61,378 nt of DNA from Clostridia bacterium (GTDB lineage Bacteria; Bacillota; Clostridia; Christensenellales; Aristaeellaceae): the NCBI GenBank assembly GCA_017519405.1, contig JAFWSH010000010.1, positions 1 to 61,378 of the forward strand, written 5' to 3'. A program made the position numbers and the translations under genes. Within the stretch, counting starts at the first letter, position 1. The number at the start of each line of letters is the position of its first letter. Shown here piece by piece: positions 1-6,929 of this stretch. Below the pieces are notes generated by a model that saw nothing but the letters and a program-made list of their open reading frames with translations, searched no databases and was not told the DNA's origin.

Positions 1-216
1 ATCGCTCCACACCCGCTGAAAGAGATAATCGTCAATATAAAAATGCACGCCGTACAATTCACGGTCGTGCTCTTGCAGGGCATGATTGAAGCGGATCCAT
101 TCCAGTCTCCGCTCCAGGTGGACAGGGTGGAGAATGGGGATACCGAAGGGACCGCTCTGGTCAAACAACCCGAGTTCCAGGTGGTGCCCATTTCGGGCCA
201 GCGCTTCCAGCGACAT
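1..216 (-). CDS. DUF4417 domain protein, partial (runs off left edge)
   Basis: Translating the minus strand from the ATG at 216 gives 72 residues with no stop before the window edge. The stretch GVHFYIDDYLFQRVW matches the conserved core of DUF4417 proteins, which are small, uncharacterised and common in phages and integrative elements. A GGAG ribosome site lies nine bases before this ATG; an in-frame ATG at 225 is a less well placed alternative. The gene lies just downstream of the phage tail gene on the same strand, which fits a prophage or phage remnant. The C-terminal part is outside the window, so completeness cannot be judged. Confidence 0.7.
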   Translation of the reverse strand, partial: MSLEALARNGHHLELGLFDQSGPFGIPILHPVHLERRLEWIRFNHALQEHDRELYGVHFYIDDYLFQRVWSD

Positions 217-250
217 CCCCATCATCTCCAATCTCTGTCATAGGTTGGTA

Positions 251-757
251 TCAGCCGCCACCACCGGTCGCGGGCGTGAAGGTCGGCTCATACACCGACG
301 TCAGGAAGGCAGCCGCCTTTGTGGCATCAAAGCCACCCTCTCCCTCGTCAGCTACCGCCTGGTAGCGGCCGTCATGGGTGCGCTTCACAGCGGTGAACTC
401 CACCTCGGGATTCTGGCGGGTCACCTTATCGCCTTCCTTCGTGGCGAATTTCTCCTCAAGGGGCTTCGCACGGACCTTGTAGAGCCAGACATACCGGAAC
501 TTGCCGTCGCTCTTCTCAGACTTGAAACCAATGGCGAAGTAGGGCGGCTTGTCCTGAGCCGTGCGGATCAGCACACCGTTGTCGTCAATGGTATTGGCGA
601 AGAACATCTCCTGGATCGTCAGGGGAATGTCGGCCATTTTCAGCTTGAAAGAGATCTTCGGGTCGGCATACAGGGTGTCGAACTCGATGTCATCAGCGTA
701 GAGGATATGCAGAAGTGTGGAGGGAACTAAATCCACGCGGAATTCATATTCAGACAT
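251..757 (-). pseudogene. phi13-family phage major tail protein, 5' end replaced
   Basis: From about residue 18 onward the product resembles the phi13-type major tail tube family: LYADD near the start, then PPYFAIGFKSEKSDGKFRYVWLYK and a long C-terminal half. Family members are about 190-200 residues, with roughly 45 residues before the YAD motif. Here only about 18 unrelated residues precede it and there is no ribosome site before the ATG at 757. The gene therefore seems to have lost its 5' end at a junction between about 703 and 757. The opposite strand there carries another 5'-truncated gene. The family call is fairly secure; the loss of function is inferred. Confidence 0.65.
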
Positions 758-1374
758 GCCACATGGATCCGGATATCCGTAAAGAGGTACGCAAGGATCC
801 ACCTATAGGTTGGAAAGCTGCGTTTGGTCAAAGAAATTCTGCTGAAGGACATCTGGAGAATAAAAGGATCGATGTCGGCGACGTGTTTCTATTCTTCGGA
901 TTGTTTCGCAAGACGAGATATATAGGCAGAAGGTTATCATTTGTTCCTTCTGAGAATAGCATGCATGCCATTTGGGGCTGGCTACAGATCGGTGAAATTG
1001 TCCGGGGAACAGTCGTCAGACAGTTCCCATGGCATCCGCACTCTGATGACAAACATATTTTCAACGAGCATCATAACCTGAGCAACAATACGATCTATGT
1101 TGCTTCAGATAGGTTGATCCTAGATGGCTGTAGTACCGGATTACCAGGAGCTGGTACTTTTGCATATTCAGACAAACGGGTTCTCACCGTCCCGGGTGCG
1201 AAACAAGTGACAAGATGGCACCTGAATGGTGTTTTCGGAAAAGTTCCCTTGTCTTACCATTGTGATCCGGACCGTGTGAAGGATGGATACTTCCAAAGCG
1301 TGGCAAAAGGCCAGGAATTTGTGTTTGATGAAGATCAGAGAGTGACCCGATGGGTTTGGGATCTGCTCAGATAG
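715..1374 (+). pseudogene. Nmad3-type (nucleotide modification associated) protein, N-terminus missing
   Basis: The frame reads HMDPDI, then WKAAFGQRNSAEGHL, then GDVFLFFGLFRK and AIWGWLQIGEIV. This is the pattern of the family annotated as putative nucleotide modification associated domain 3 (Nmad3), found in mobile elements. Full-length members begin with a conserved beta strand and a glycine/serine-rich segment that is absent here. Residues before HMDPDI (about base 757) are antisense to the tail gene and have no family character. No ribosome site precedes a plausible start. The C-terminus looks intact and ends at a normal stop. It is most likely a 5'-truncated remnant. Confidence 0.6.
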
Positions 1375-1600
1375 AATCTTACATAACCTGGTGAATATAA
1401 TACGCTGCCTGTCGCTGACATCATTTAGGTGTCGATGACTGCAGATGAACCGTTGGCAGTAAGCCTGCCACGCAGGCATCCATGCGTATTCCCCCCTATA
1501 CAAGGATACCATGGAAGTCTGAAATTTCGTGCCTAATCCCGAACCAAAGAGAAAGACGCCGCGGTACATTGACATGCCGGGCGCCTTCCTGGTTATCTGT

Positions 1601-1804
1601 TCAGTTGTCCTTGTCCTTGTCTGTGCTGCCTTCGTCGGCCAGCTCGATGATGATCCGCCGGTGTTCCTGGTCAACGGTCTTTTTCAATTCCATGGTCGTG
1701 CCGTCCGCCTGGACGAAGCCGGCGTCCCTGGCTTCCCTACTTCCAATGATAAGCCGGTATGATGTAATATGTCCGCCGTTTCCTTTTTTCGGCTGCAGCT
1801 TCAT
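1601..1804 (-). CDS. small phage- or element-type protein, 67 aa
   Basis: A short basic/acidic protein starts at MKLQPKK. The core (YRLIIGSREARDAGFVQADG, then EHRRIIIEL) alternates hydrophobic and polar residues like a small beta fold. The start ATG overlaps the stop of the 39-aa membrane protein upstream (ATGA), so the two are translationally coupled. A GGGAGAG ribosome site lies seven bases upstream. The C-terminus is highly charged. I do not recognise a named family. Position behind a phage-style promoter suggests an accessory gene of the mobile region. Confidence 0.6.
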   Translation of the reverse strand: MKLQPKKGNGGHITSYRLIIGSREARDAGFVQADGTTMELKKTVDQEHRRIIIELADEGSTDKDKDN

Positions 1805-1920
1805 TTGTCGTCTCTCCCTTCCCTCTTTTTCTCGAACCAGTTCCAGATCTTCGAGACGACAAAATACAGGACGGCTGCCAGTACAGCCCAGACAATGTAG
1901 CCCCAAATCGTCTTAAACAT
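1801..1920 (-). CDS. 39-aa single-span membrane protein
   Basis: The sequence begins MFKTIWGYIVWAVLAAVLYF and ends in a charged tail (FEKKREGRDDK). That is one transmembrane helix of about 20 residues with a short cytoplasmic basic end. An AAAGGAG ribosome site sits about ten bases upstream, and the stop overlaps the next start by ATGA. Tiny proteins of this shape occur in phage lysis or element maintenance modules, but nothing in the sequence fixes a function. The strong ribosome site and coupling support it being a real gene despite its length. Confidence 0.6.
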   Translation of the reverse strand: MFKTIWGYIVWAVLAAVLYFVVSKIWNWFEKKREGRDDK

Positions 1921-1982
1921 CTTGCCTTCTCTCCTTTCTTGTAGTATCCTGTGATTGAAGGGACGGTTTCCCGTCCCCTCCG

Positions 1983-2108
1983 CTACAGCCCGATCAGCTT
2001 AGCGATGAGAGCCGCCAGCAGGCTCGCTGCCAGGCTCAGCAGGAAGTTTTTGATTTCCTGCCTCCGCGCCGCCCTCGCCCGGCGGCGTTTTCCATCCTCC
2101 GCATGTCC
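1983..2108 (-). pseudogene. possible frameshifted small membrane protein
   Basis: One minus-strand frame ends in IKNFLLSLAASLLAALIAKL followed by a stop, a convincing transmembrane tail preceded by an arginine-rich stretch. That frame has no ATG, GTG or TTG before an upstream stop. A strong ribosome site (GGGAGGGAGGTGAGG) instead precedes an ATG at 2104 in a different frame, which closes after 22 codons. A one-base frameshift would join the two. It is either a decayed gene or a small gene read by frameshifting; decay is the simpler reading. Confidence 0.35.
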
Positions 2109-2134
2109 TCACCTCCCTCCCTTTCCACGATTTG

Positions 2135-2163
2135 ATTACAGCATAGTGCGCCCCTATTGTCAA
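2135..2163 (-). promoter_or_regulatory. sigma-70 type promoter for the small phage-like genes
   Basis: On the minus strand TTGACA (2163-2158) is followed by a 17-base spacer and TGTAAT (2140-2135). It reads toward the small genes at 1601-2104. The -35 box lies inside a perfect palindrome. Confidence 0.7.
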
Positions 2164-2169
2164 TAGGGG
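2151..2169. promoter_or_regulatory. 19-bp operator-like palindrome over the -35 box
   Basis: CCCCTATTG, one base, then CAATAGGGG forms a perfect 9-bp inverted repeat covering the -35 hexamer. This is the usual place and size for a phage-type HTH repressor site. No repressor gene is visible in the window. Confidence 0.6.
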
Positions 2170-2175
2170 AAATAC

Positions 2176-2208
2176 AAAAAAGCGCAGAAATTTTCACGTA
2201 TCTGCGCT
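2176..2208 (-). terminator. rho-independent terminator of the 61-aa gene
   Basis: On the minus strand the stem AGCGCAGA / TCTGCGCT (2208-2201 with 2188-2181) is followed by six Ts. It starts ten bases after the stop at 2218. It should shield the leftward promoter just beyond it from read-through. Confidence 0.75.
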
Positions 2209-2217
2209 CTTTATTTG

Positions 2218-2403
2218 TCAGACAATCTGCTCAGGATCACGACCGCAAGCCAGCTCGTACAGCGCCCAGAAGAATGCCCGCCTCGCCTTGAAGAAGTCCC
2301 AGCGCACCGAGGTCGGCAGGAGCGTCTGCGGAATGTGGTCGTAGCTGACGCCATCGCAGGCGTTGAGGCGCAGGGCCTCGGCCCATAGTCCGCCGTCGAT
2401 CAT
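2218..2403 (-). CDS. 61-aa protein of unknown function
   Basis: The product starts MIDGGLWAEALRLNACDGVS and ends in an aromatic helix (KARRAFFWALYELACGRDPEQ). A GGAGGC ribosome site sits seven bases before the ATG and a clear terminator follows the stop, so it looks like a complete single-gene unit. It is divergent from the HTH/zinc protein at 2503. No family was recognised. Context in the recombinase module suggests an element gene. Confidence 0.55.
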   Translation of the reverse strand: MIDGGLWAEALRLNACDGVSYDHIPQTLLPTSVRWDFFKARRAFFWALYELACGRDPEQIV

Positions 2404-2502
2404 ATACCTGCCTCCAGCCCCCGCGTCGGAGGCGCCTTTTTTCGTCTGCTTATTGCTTTTTGGCTCTTTCCCAAAGACTCCCCTGTGAGAGGGGGAGCCG
2501 AA

Positions 2503-2880
2503 ATGACAGCAAACGAAAAACAACGTCTCCAGAAACTCCGCGAAGCAGGATTGAATTATAGGGCAATAGCTGACGCAACTGGCCTATCGGTAGGCACGGT
2601 GAAGATGTTCTTCCAGAGACAGAAGGACAAACCAGCCGTCCAGCGGTGCGAACAGTGCCGCCGTCCCCTGCGGCAGGATGTGTCCCGCGCCGGCCGGCGC
2701 TTCTGTTCCGACAAGTGCCGCGCGAAGTGGTGGGAAACACATCCAGACAAAAGCAAGTCAGCTGAGCAGCATCAGTTCACCTGCACGATGTGCGGCAAGG
2801 TTTTCTTCTCCAGGAAGCCGGGCAAGTACTGCACCCGAGCCTGCTACTATGCATTCCTCAGAGGGGGTGCGTCACGGTGA
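2503..2880 (+). CDS. HTH plus double zinc-finger protein of the recombinase module
   Basis: Residues 1-45 form a sigma-70 region 4-like helix-turn-helix (KLREAGLNYRAIADATGLSV). Two Cys clusters follow: CEQCRRPL with CSDKC, and CTMCGKVF with CTRAC, each a likely zinc-binding knuckle. Proteins of this layout are commonly annotated as sigma-70-like or hypothetical and occur just upstream of large serine recombinases in Clostridia. ATG 2503 is preferred over the GTG at 2485 because GGGGGAG lies five bases before it. The stop overlaps the next gene's GTG. A role in controlling or assisting the recombinases is inferred. Confidence 0.75.
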   Translation: MTANEKQRLQKLREAGLNYRAIADATGLSVGTVKMFFQRQKDKPAVQRCEQCRRPLRQDVSRAGRRFCSDKCRAKWWETHPDKSKSAEQHQFTCTMCGKVFFSRKPGKYCTRACYYAFLRGGASR

Positions 2881-3062
2881 CTGATAACGACATCATCCGC
2901 TATCATGCCGCGATTGCACAGGCCAACGCGATGCTGCAGAAGGGGCTGATCAATGAGGCTGAGTTTTTGCGTTTCGAGGAGAAGATGCGCCAGAAATATA
3001 ACCTCCCGGAAAACAGTATTTTTCGCGATTATCGCTTGATATATCCGAGGGACAAGAGGTAA
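2877..3062 (+). CDS. SHOCT-like small protein
   Basis: A GTG start overlaps the previous stop (GTGA), giving 61 residues. The middle reads ANAMLQKGLINEAEFLRFEEK, the pattern of short C-terminal (SHOCT-like) helices found in small proteins that precede clostridial serine recombinases. No membrane segment or catalytic motif is present. Translational coupling to the HTH/zinc gene and the 31-base gap to the first recombinase indicate one operon. The molecular role is unknown. Confidence 0.65.
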   Translation: MTDNDIIRYHAAIAQANAMLQKGLINEAEFLRFEEKMRQKYNLPENSIFRDYRLIYPRDKR

Positions 3063-3093
3063 TATGCAACACTGACAACGGGGAGGTGATCGC

Positions 3094-4404
3094 TTGGAAA
3101 AACAGATTCAGCGCATTGCTGCGCGGCCAAGACTTGAGAAAAGAAAGCGAGTGGCTGCCTATGCCCGTGTTTCGTCCGGTAAGGACGCCATGCTTCATTC
3201 CCTAGCGCAGCAGGTCAGCTACTACAGTGACCTCATCCAGGGGCATCCTGACTGGGAGTTTGCAGGCGTCTATGCGGACGAGGCCATGACGGGCACGAAG
3301 GTCGATCGCCCGGAGTTTCAGCGTCTTCTGGAAGCCTGCCGCAACGGGCATATTGACATGGTCATCACGAAAGCAATCTCACGATTCGCACGGAACACGG
3401 TAACAGTGCTGGAGTCGGTACGGGAATTGAAAGCACTCGGCGTGGATGTTTACTTCGAGGAACAGCAGATCCACACCATGAGCGCTGACGGTGAGCTGAT
3501 GCTGACGATTCTGGGTTCCTACGCCCAGGAAGAGAGCCGGTCAGCCAGTGAGAACGCGAAGTGGCGCATCCGAAAAGCTTACGAGCAGGGCGAGATCATG
3601 TGTTGGCGGCATATGTTCGGCTATCGGATCAGCAAAAAGGACGGTATCCAGATCGATCCAGTAGTGGGTCCTATAGTCCAAGAGATTTTTGCCCGCGTCG
3701 CGAGGGGCGAGTCCCTGAATTCCGTGGCCAGGTGGCTGAACCGTTCCGGGCACTGCGGAGCCTTAGGCGGAAAAATACAAGGCCCTTGGCTCAGGAGAAT
3801 GCTGTCGAACGAGAAGTACCTGGGCAACGCAGTTTTGCAAAAGTCGTTCGTGAACAATCATCTGGAAAAGAAAAAGCTACCCAACACCGGCGAGTTGCCA
3901 AAGTACTATGTGACCGAGACACATCCGGCGTTGATCGATCAGGAAATTTTCGACATCGTTCAGCGGCGTCTGACTGCCATTGCGGATAAGCACGCAGGCA
4001 GACCGCCCAGGCAGACCAGCGAGTTTACCGGCATGATCCGGTGCCCTAATTGCGGACAGAACTTCCGGCGAACCAAGAAAAACGGTTCACCCGGCTGGAT
4101 CTGCCCGACCTACTACAACGAGGGGAAAGAAGTCTGCCAGAGCAAGAAGATCCCGGAGGAAACCCTGAGAACCGCGATTGGGACAGCACTGGGATTGGCA
4201 AAATGGGATCCGGCGACATTCACGGAGCAGGTCGCTTACATAGTCGCAGCCGGGCCGAATATCATCGAGCTGCACCTTAAGGACGGCACAGTCCGATCCA
4301 TGGAGTGGCAAGATCGCTCACGGCGGGAAAGCTGGACACCGGAGATGAAGGAACGGGCCCGCCAGATTGCGCTGGCCCAGCATCAGAAAAGTTCGAACTC
4401 CTAA
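3094..4404 (+). CDS. large serine recombinase 1
   Basis: This 436-residue protein starts at TTG, chosen because GGGGAGGTGAT ends just before it. The N-terminal resolvase fold carries the catalytic serine in AYARVSS (Ser27) and the conserved arginines of SRFARNT. A recombinase domain follows (about 180-290), then a zinc ribbon (CPNCGQNF near 310, CPTYYNEGKEVC) and a short C-terminal part. Large serine recombinases cut and rejoin att sites by a Ser-DNA intermediate. It is shorter than the second recombinase because it lacks a long coiled coil. The upstream HTH and SHOCT genes appear co-transcribed. Confidence 0.9.
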   Translation: MEKQIQRIAARPRLEKRKRVAAYARVSSGKDAMLHSLAQQVSYYSDLIQGHPDWEFAGVYADEAMTGTKVDRPEFQRLLEACRNGHIDMVITKAISRFARNTVTVLESVRELKALGVDVYFEEQQIHTMSADGELMLTILGSYAQEESRSASENAKWRIRKAYEQGEIMCWRHMFGYRISKKDGIQIDPVVGPIVQEIFARVARGESLNSVARWLNRSGHCGALGGKIQGPWLRRMLSNEKYLGNAVLQKSFVNNHLEKKKLPNTGELPKYYVTETHPALIDQEIFDIVQRRLTAIADKHAGRPPRQTSEFTGMIRCPNCGQNFRRTKKNGSPGWICPTYYNEGKEVCQSKKIPEETLRTAIGTALGLAKWDPATFTEQVAYIVAAGPNIIELHLKDGTVRSMEWQDRSRRESWTPEMKERARQIALAQHQKSSNS

Positions 4405-4437
4405 CGGAATCGTTGTGCTGGACAATTAGGAGGTACC

Positions 4438-6027
4438 ATGGCTAGAACAATCACCGCTTTCCCGGCTACAAAAAACATCTTCACAACAGCGCCTATCGCC
4501 AGCACGGCCAGACGCAAGGTTGCCGGGTACGCCCGCGTCTCCACAGACACAGACGAGCAGTTCACCAGCTATGAAGCCCAGGTGGACTACTACACTCAGT
4601 TCATACAGTCCCACTCCGACTGGGTTTTCGTGAAGGTCTACACTGACGAGGGCATCAGCGCCGTCTCCACAAAGCACCGGGACGGCTTCAATGAAATGGT
4701 CGAGGACGCCCTCGCCGGGAAAATCGATCTGATCGTGACTAAGTCGGTCAGCCGCTTTGCCCGAAACACTGTGGACAGCCTGATCACCATCCGCAAGCTG
4801 AAGGATCACGGGGTCGAATGCTTTTTTGAGAAGGAAAACATATGGACCTTCGATGGGAAGGGCGAACTGCTGATCACGATCATGAGCAGCCTAGCCCAGG
4901 AGGAGAGCCGTAACATTTCGGAGAATGTCACCTGGGGGCATCGCAAGCGGATGGCAGATGGAAAGGTCTCGCTGGCCTACAGCACCTTCCTCGGGTACGA
5001 CCGAGGCGAGGACGGGGTGCTGGTCATCAACCCAGAACAGGCAGAAACCGTCCGCCTGATCTACAGGAGCTTTCTGGACGGGATGACACCGGCGCTGATC
5101 TGTCGAATGTTGGAGGAGAGGGGAATCATTTCACCCGGCGGAAAGAAAAAGTGGTGTCCTAGCACCATATTCAGCATTCTGACAAACGAAAAATACCGGG
5201 GTGACGCCCTCCTGCAGAAAACCTTCACGGTGGATTTCCTGACGAAGAAGCACAAGGTGAACGAGGGCGAAGTGCCCCAGTATTATGTACACGGGAACCA
5301 CGAAGCCATTATCTCGCCGGAGGAGTTTGAGCGGGTGCAGCTGGAGCTCGAGCGTCGGCGGACGGTCGGCCACACCTACAGTGCCAGGACAGCCTTTGCT
5401 TCCCGGATCGTCTGCGGCGACTGCGGAGCCTTCTACGGTCAAAAGGTCTGGCACTCCACGGACCGGTATCGCCGGCTGATCTGGCGCTGCAACCGGAAAT
5501 ACGCCCGGGGCGATGAAAAATGTAAAACCCTGGTTCTGAGCGAGGATGACATCAAAGCCCTGTTTCTGAAGGCCTACAATCTGCTTATGGCCGACCGGGA
5601 CGCTGTCGCTGCCGACTGCCAGCTGCTGATCGACGAGTTGTCCGACACCGCTGCGCTGGACGCGAAAATCATGGCCACGCAGGAAGAGATGGAAAACACG
5701 ATCACGCTGAACAAAGAGCTGATCAGAACGCAGGCCGCCAAGGGCACCGATCGGGAGGAGTTCACTCGGAAGGCCACCGAGTATGACGAGCGGTTCCGGA
5801 AAGCCGAGGCCAGGCTGGCCCGGCTGCAGGCGGACAGGAAACGCAACCTGGCCCGGTGTGCAGAGGTCCGGAGCTTTGTCGAAGCCATCCGGGAACAGCC
5901 ACTGGTGCTGCAGGACTGGGACGAGCAACTCTGGAAAATCATGGTGTCACAGCTGACCGTTTACTCGGACGGCAGAGTGGTCTTTACCTTCCGGGGCGAA
6001 AACACGATCACGGTCATGGCGGAATGA
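4438..6027 (+). CDS. large serine recombinase 2
   Basis: This 529-residue protein has catalytic Ser35 in GYARVSTDTDE, SRFARNT, the SSLAQEESRNISENV segment, a recombinase domain (about 190-300), a zinc ribbon (CGDCGAFY to CNRKYARGDEKC) and a coiled coil around 400-460. AGGAGGT lies just upstream of the ATG. It follows recombinase 1 by 33 bases and is related to it but clearly diverged, so this is a tandem pair rather than a recent duplication. Such pairs move Tn4451-like and ICE-like elements. A terminator hairpin follows ten bases after the stop. Confidence 0.9.
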   Translation: MARTITAFPATKNIFTTAPIASTARRKVAGYARVSTDTDEQFTSYEAQVDYYTQFIQSHSDWVFVKVYTDEGISAVSTKHRDGFNEMVEDALAGKIDLIVTKSVSRFARNTVDSLITIRKLKDHGVECFFEKENIWTFDGKGELLITIMSSLAQEESRNISENVTWGHRKRMADGKVSLAYSTFLGYDRGEDGVLVINPEQAETVRLIYRSFLDGMTPALICRMLEERGIISPGGKKKWCPSTIFSILTNEKYRGDALLQKTFTVDFLTKKHKVNEGEVPQYYVHGNHEAIISPEEFERVQLELERRRTVGHTYSARTAFASRIVCGDCGAFYGQKVWHSTDRYRRLIWRCNRKYARGDEKCKTLVLSEDDIKALFLKAYNLLMADRDAVAADCQLLIDELSDTAALDAKIMATQEEMENTITLNKELIRTQAAKGTDREEFTRKATEYDERFRKAEARLARLQADRKRNLARCAEVRSFVEAIREQPLVLQDWDEQLWKIMVSQLTVYSDGRVVFTFRGENTITVMAE

Positions 6028-6037
6028 AAGAATTTCG

Positions 6038-6058
6038 GGCGGAGCGGTCCGCCTTTTT
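6038..6058 (+). terminator. terminator after the recombinase operon
   Basis: GGCGGA and TCCGCC pair around a GCGG loop, followed by five Ts. It separates the recombinases from the convergent DUF134-NifX gene. Confidence 0.65.
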
Positions 6059-6071
6059 CTATGGGTTCCTT

Positions 6072-6797
6072 TCAATTCCCGTGGCAATGATGATCGGCAC
6101 AGTGATCATGACCGCAGTCGCCGCCATGGTGTTCGTGATGATCGCAGCGGGCGTTAGGATCATAGTTCAGGGAGCCTTCCGCGAGGGCCTTAGCTGCCGC
6201 ATCTGCCGATCCCTGAACACCGGCGTAGAGGCGGATACCGGCATCAGCGAGCGCCATCTGCGCACCCATGCCAATCCCGCCACAGATCAGAGTGTCGACC
6301 TTCATGGCTTGAAGGAACCCGGCCAGCGCCCCATGGCCGCTTCCGTTGGTATCCACGATCTGTTCCTGGGTGATCCTGCCGTCCTCCACATCGTACAGCT
6401 TGAACTGCTCGGTATGACCGAAGTGCTGGAAAACCTCTCCGTTATCATAGGTGACTGCGATTCTCATGGTGCTGCTTCCTTTCTCCATTATGTTCTCTGG
6501 TAGGGTGACAGGTGTGAATTCACAAGCCCCGCCGACGATCAGCAGACGTTTCCCCTGTACGAGCGCTTCCGCAACCTTCCGCCGTGCGCTGTCATAGATT
6601 GCGGTGACAGTCGTTCTGGCCACGTTCATCTGCTTTGCGCAGGCTTCCTGGGTAAGCCCCTCCATGTCGATGAGCCGGAGCGTTTCGAACTCATCCACTG
6701 TCATGCAGGTCTGTTCGGACGGTACAATATCGTCCGGAGAGAAACTGCGATATAGGGGCATCTGGCCGATCCTGCGACATCGTATAGGTCTTGGCAT
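6072..6797 (-). CDS. DUF134 HTH domain fused to NifX/NifB-type cluster-binding domain with His/Cys tail
   Basis: Residues 1-95 match UPF0251/DUF134 DNA-binding proteins (MPRPIRCRRIG start, helix-turn-helix about 46-75 with LTQEACAKQMNVARTTV). Residues 111-212 match the dinitrogenase iron-molybdenum cofactor fold (MRIAVTYDNGEVFQHFGHT). The last 24 residues are mostly His, Cys and Asp (CDHHEHHGGDC) and should bind metal. ATG 6797 is best spaced from AAAGGTG; ATG 6803 and GTG 6806 are alternatives. A second ribosome site, GGAGAAAGGA, lies nine bases before Met111 (base 6467), so a NifX-only product is possible. No nitrogenase genes are present, so a metal or redox sensor or chaperone role is inferred. 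Two palindromes flank its promoter. Confidence 0.85.
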   Translation of the reverse strand: MPRPIRCRRIGQMPLYRSFSPDDIVPSEQTCMTVDEFETLRLIDMEGLTQEACAKQMNVARTTVTAIYDSARRKVAEALVQGKRLLIVGGACEFTPVTLPENIMEKGSSTMRIAVTYDNGEVFQHFGHTEQFKLYDVEDGRITQEQIVDTNGSGHGALAGFLQAMKVDTLICGGIGMGAQMALADAGIRLYAGVQGSADAAAKALAEGSLNYDPNARCDHHEHHGGDCGHDHCADHHCHGN

Positions 6798-6811
6798 GTC
6801 CATCACCTTTC

Positions 6812-6823
6812 TGACATATGTCT
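6812..6823. promoter_or_regulatory. operator-like palindrome, proximal copy
   Basis: GACATATGTC is perfectly palindromic; the flanking bases extend it to 12 bp with one mismatch. It sits next to the ribosome site of the DUF134-NifX gene. Confidence 0.55.
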
Positions 6824-6829
6824 GTTACT

Positions 6830-6858
6830 ATCGTAGCATAATAGCTGACATATGTCAA
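6830..6858 (-). promoter_or_regulatory. promoter of the DUF134-NifX gene
   Basis: TTGACA (6858-6853) is followed by 17 bases and TACGAT (6835-6830) on the minus strand. One operator copy overlaps the -35 box and the other lies between the start point and the ribosome site. Confidence 0.7.
6846..6857. promoter_or_regulatory. operator-like palindrome, distal copy
   Basis: TGACATATGTCA is a perfect 12-bp palindrome overlapping the -35 box. Its centre lies 34 bases from that of the proximal copy. The fused HTH protein itself is the obvious candidate to bind both. Confidence 0.6.
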
Positions 6859-6929
6859 TATGCCGCAATTCATCAACAGGGAGAAGGATACTCGCCAATG
6901 GGAGCGGAGTGATTAAGATTTTCTGATAT

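Noticed and set aside
1951-2166. 71-aa plus-strand ORF
   Set aside because: It is antisense to the small membrane-helix frame, has no ribosome site and ends inside the leftward promoter.
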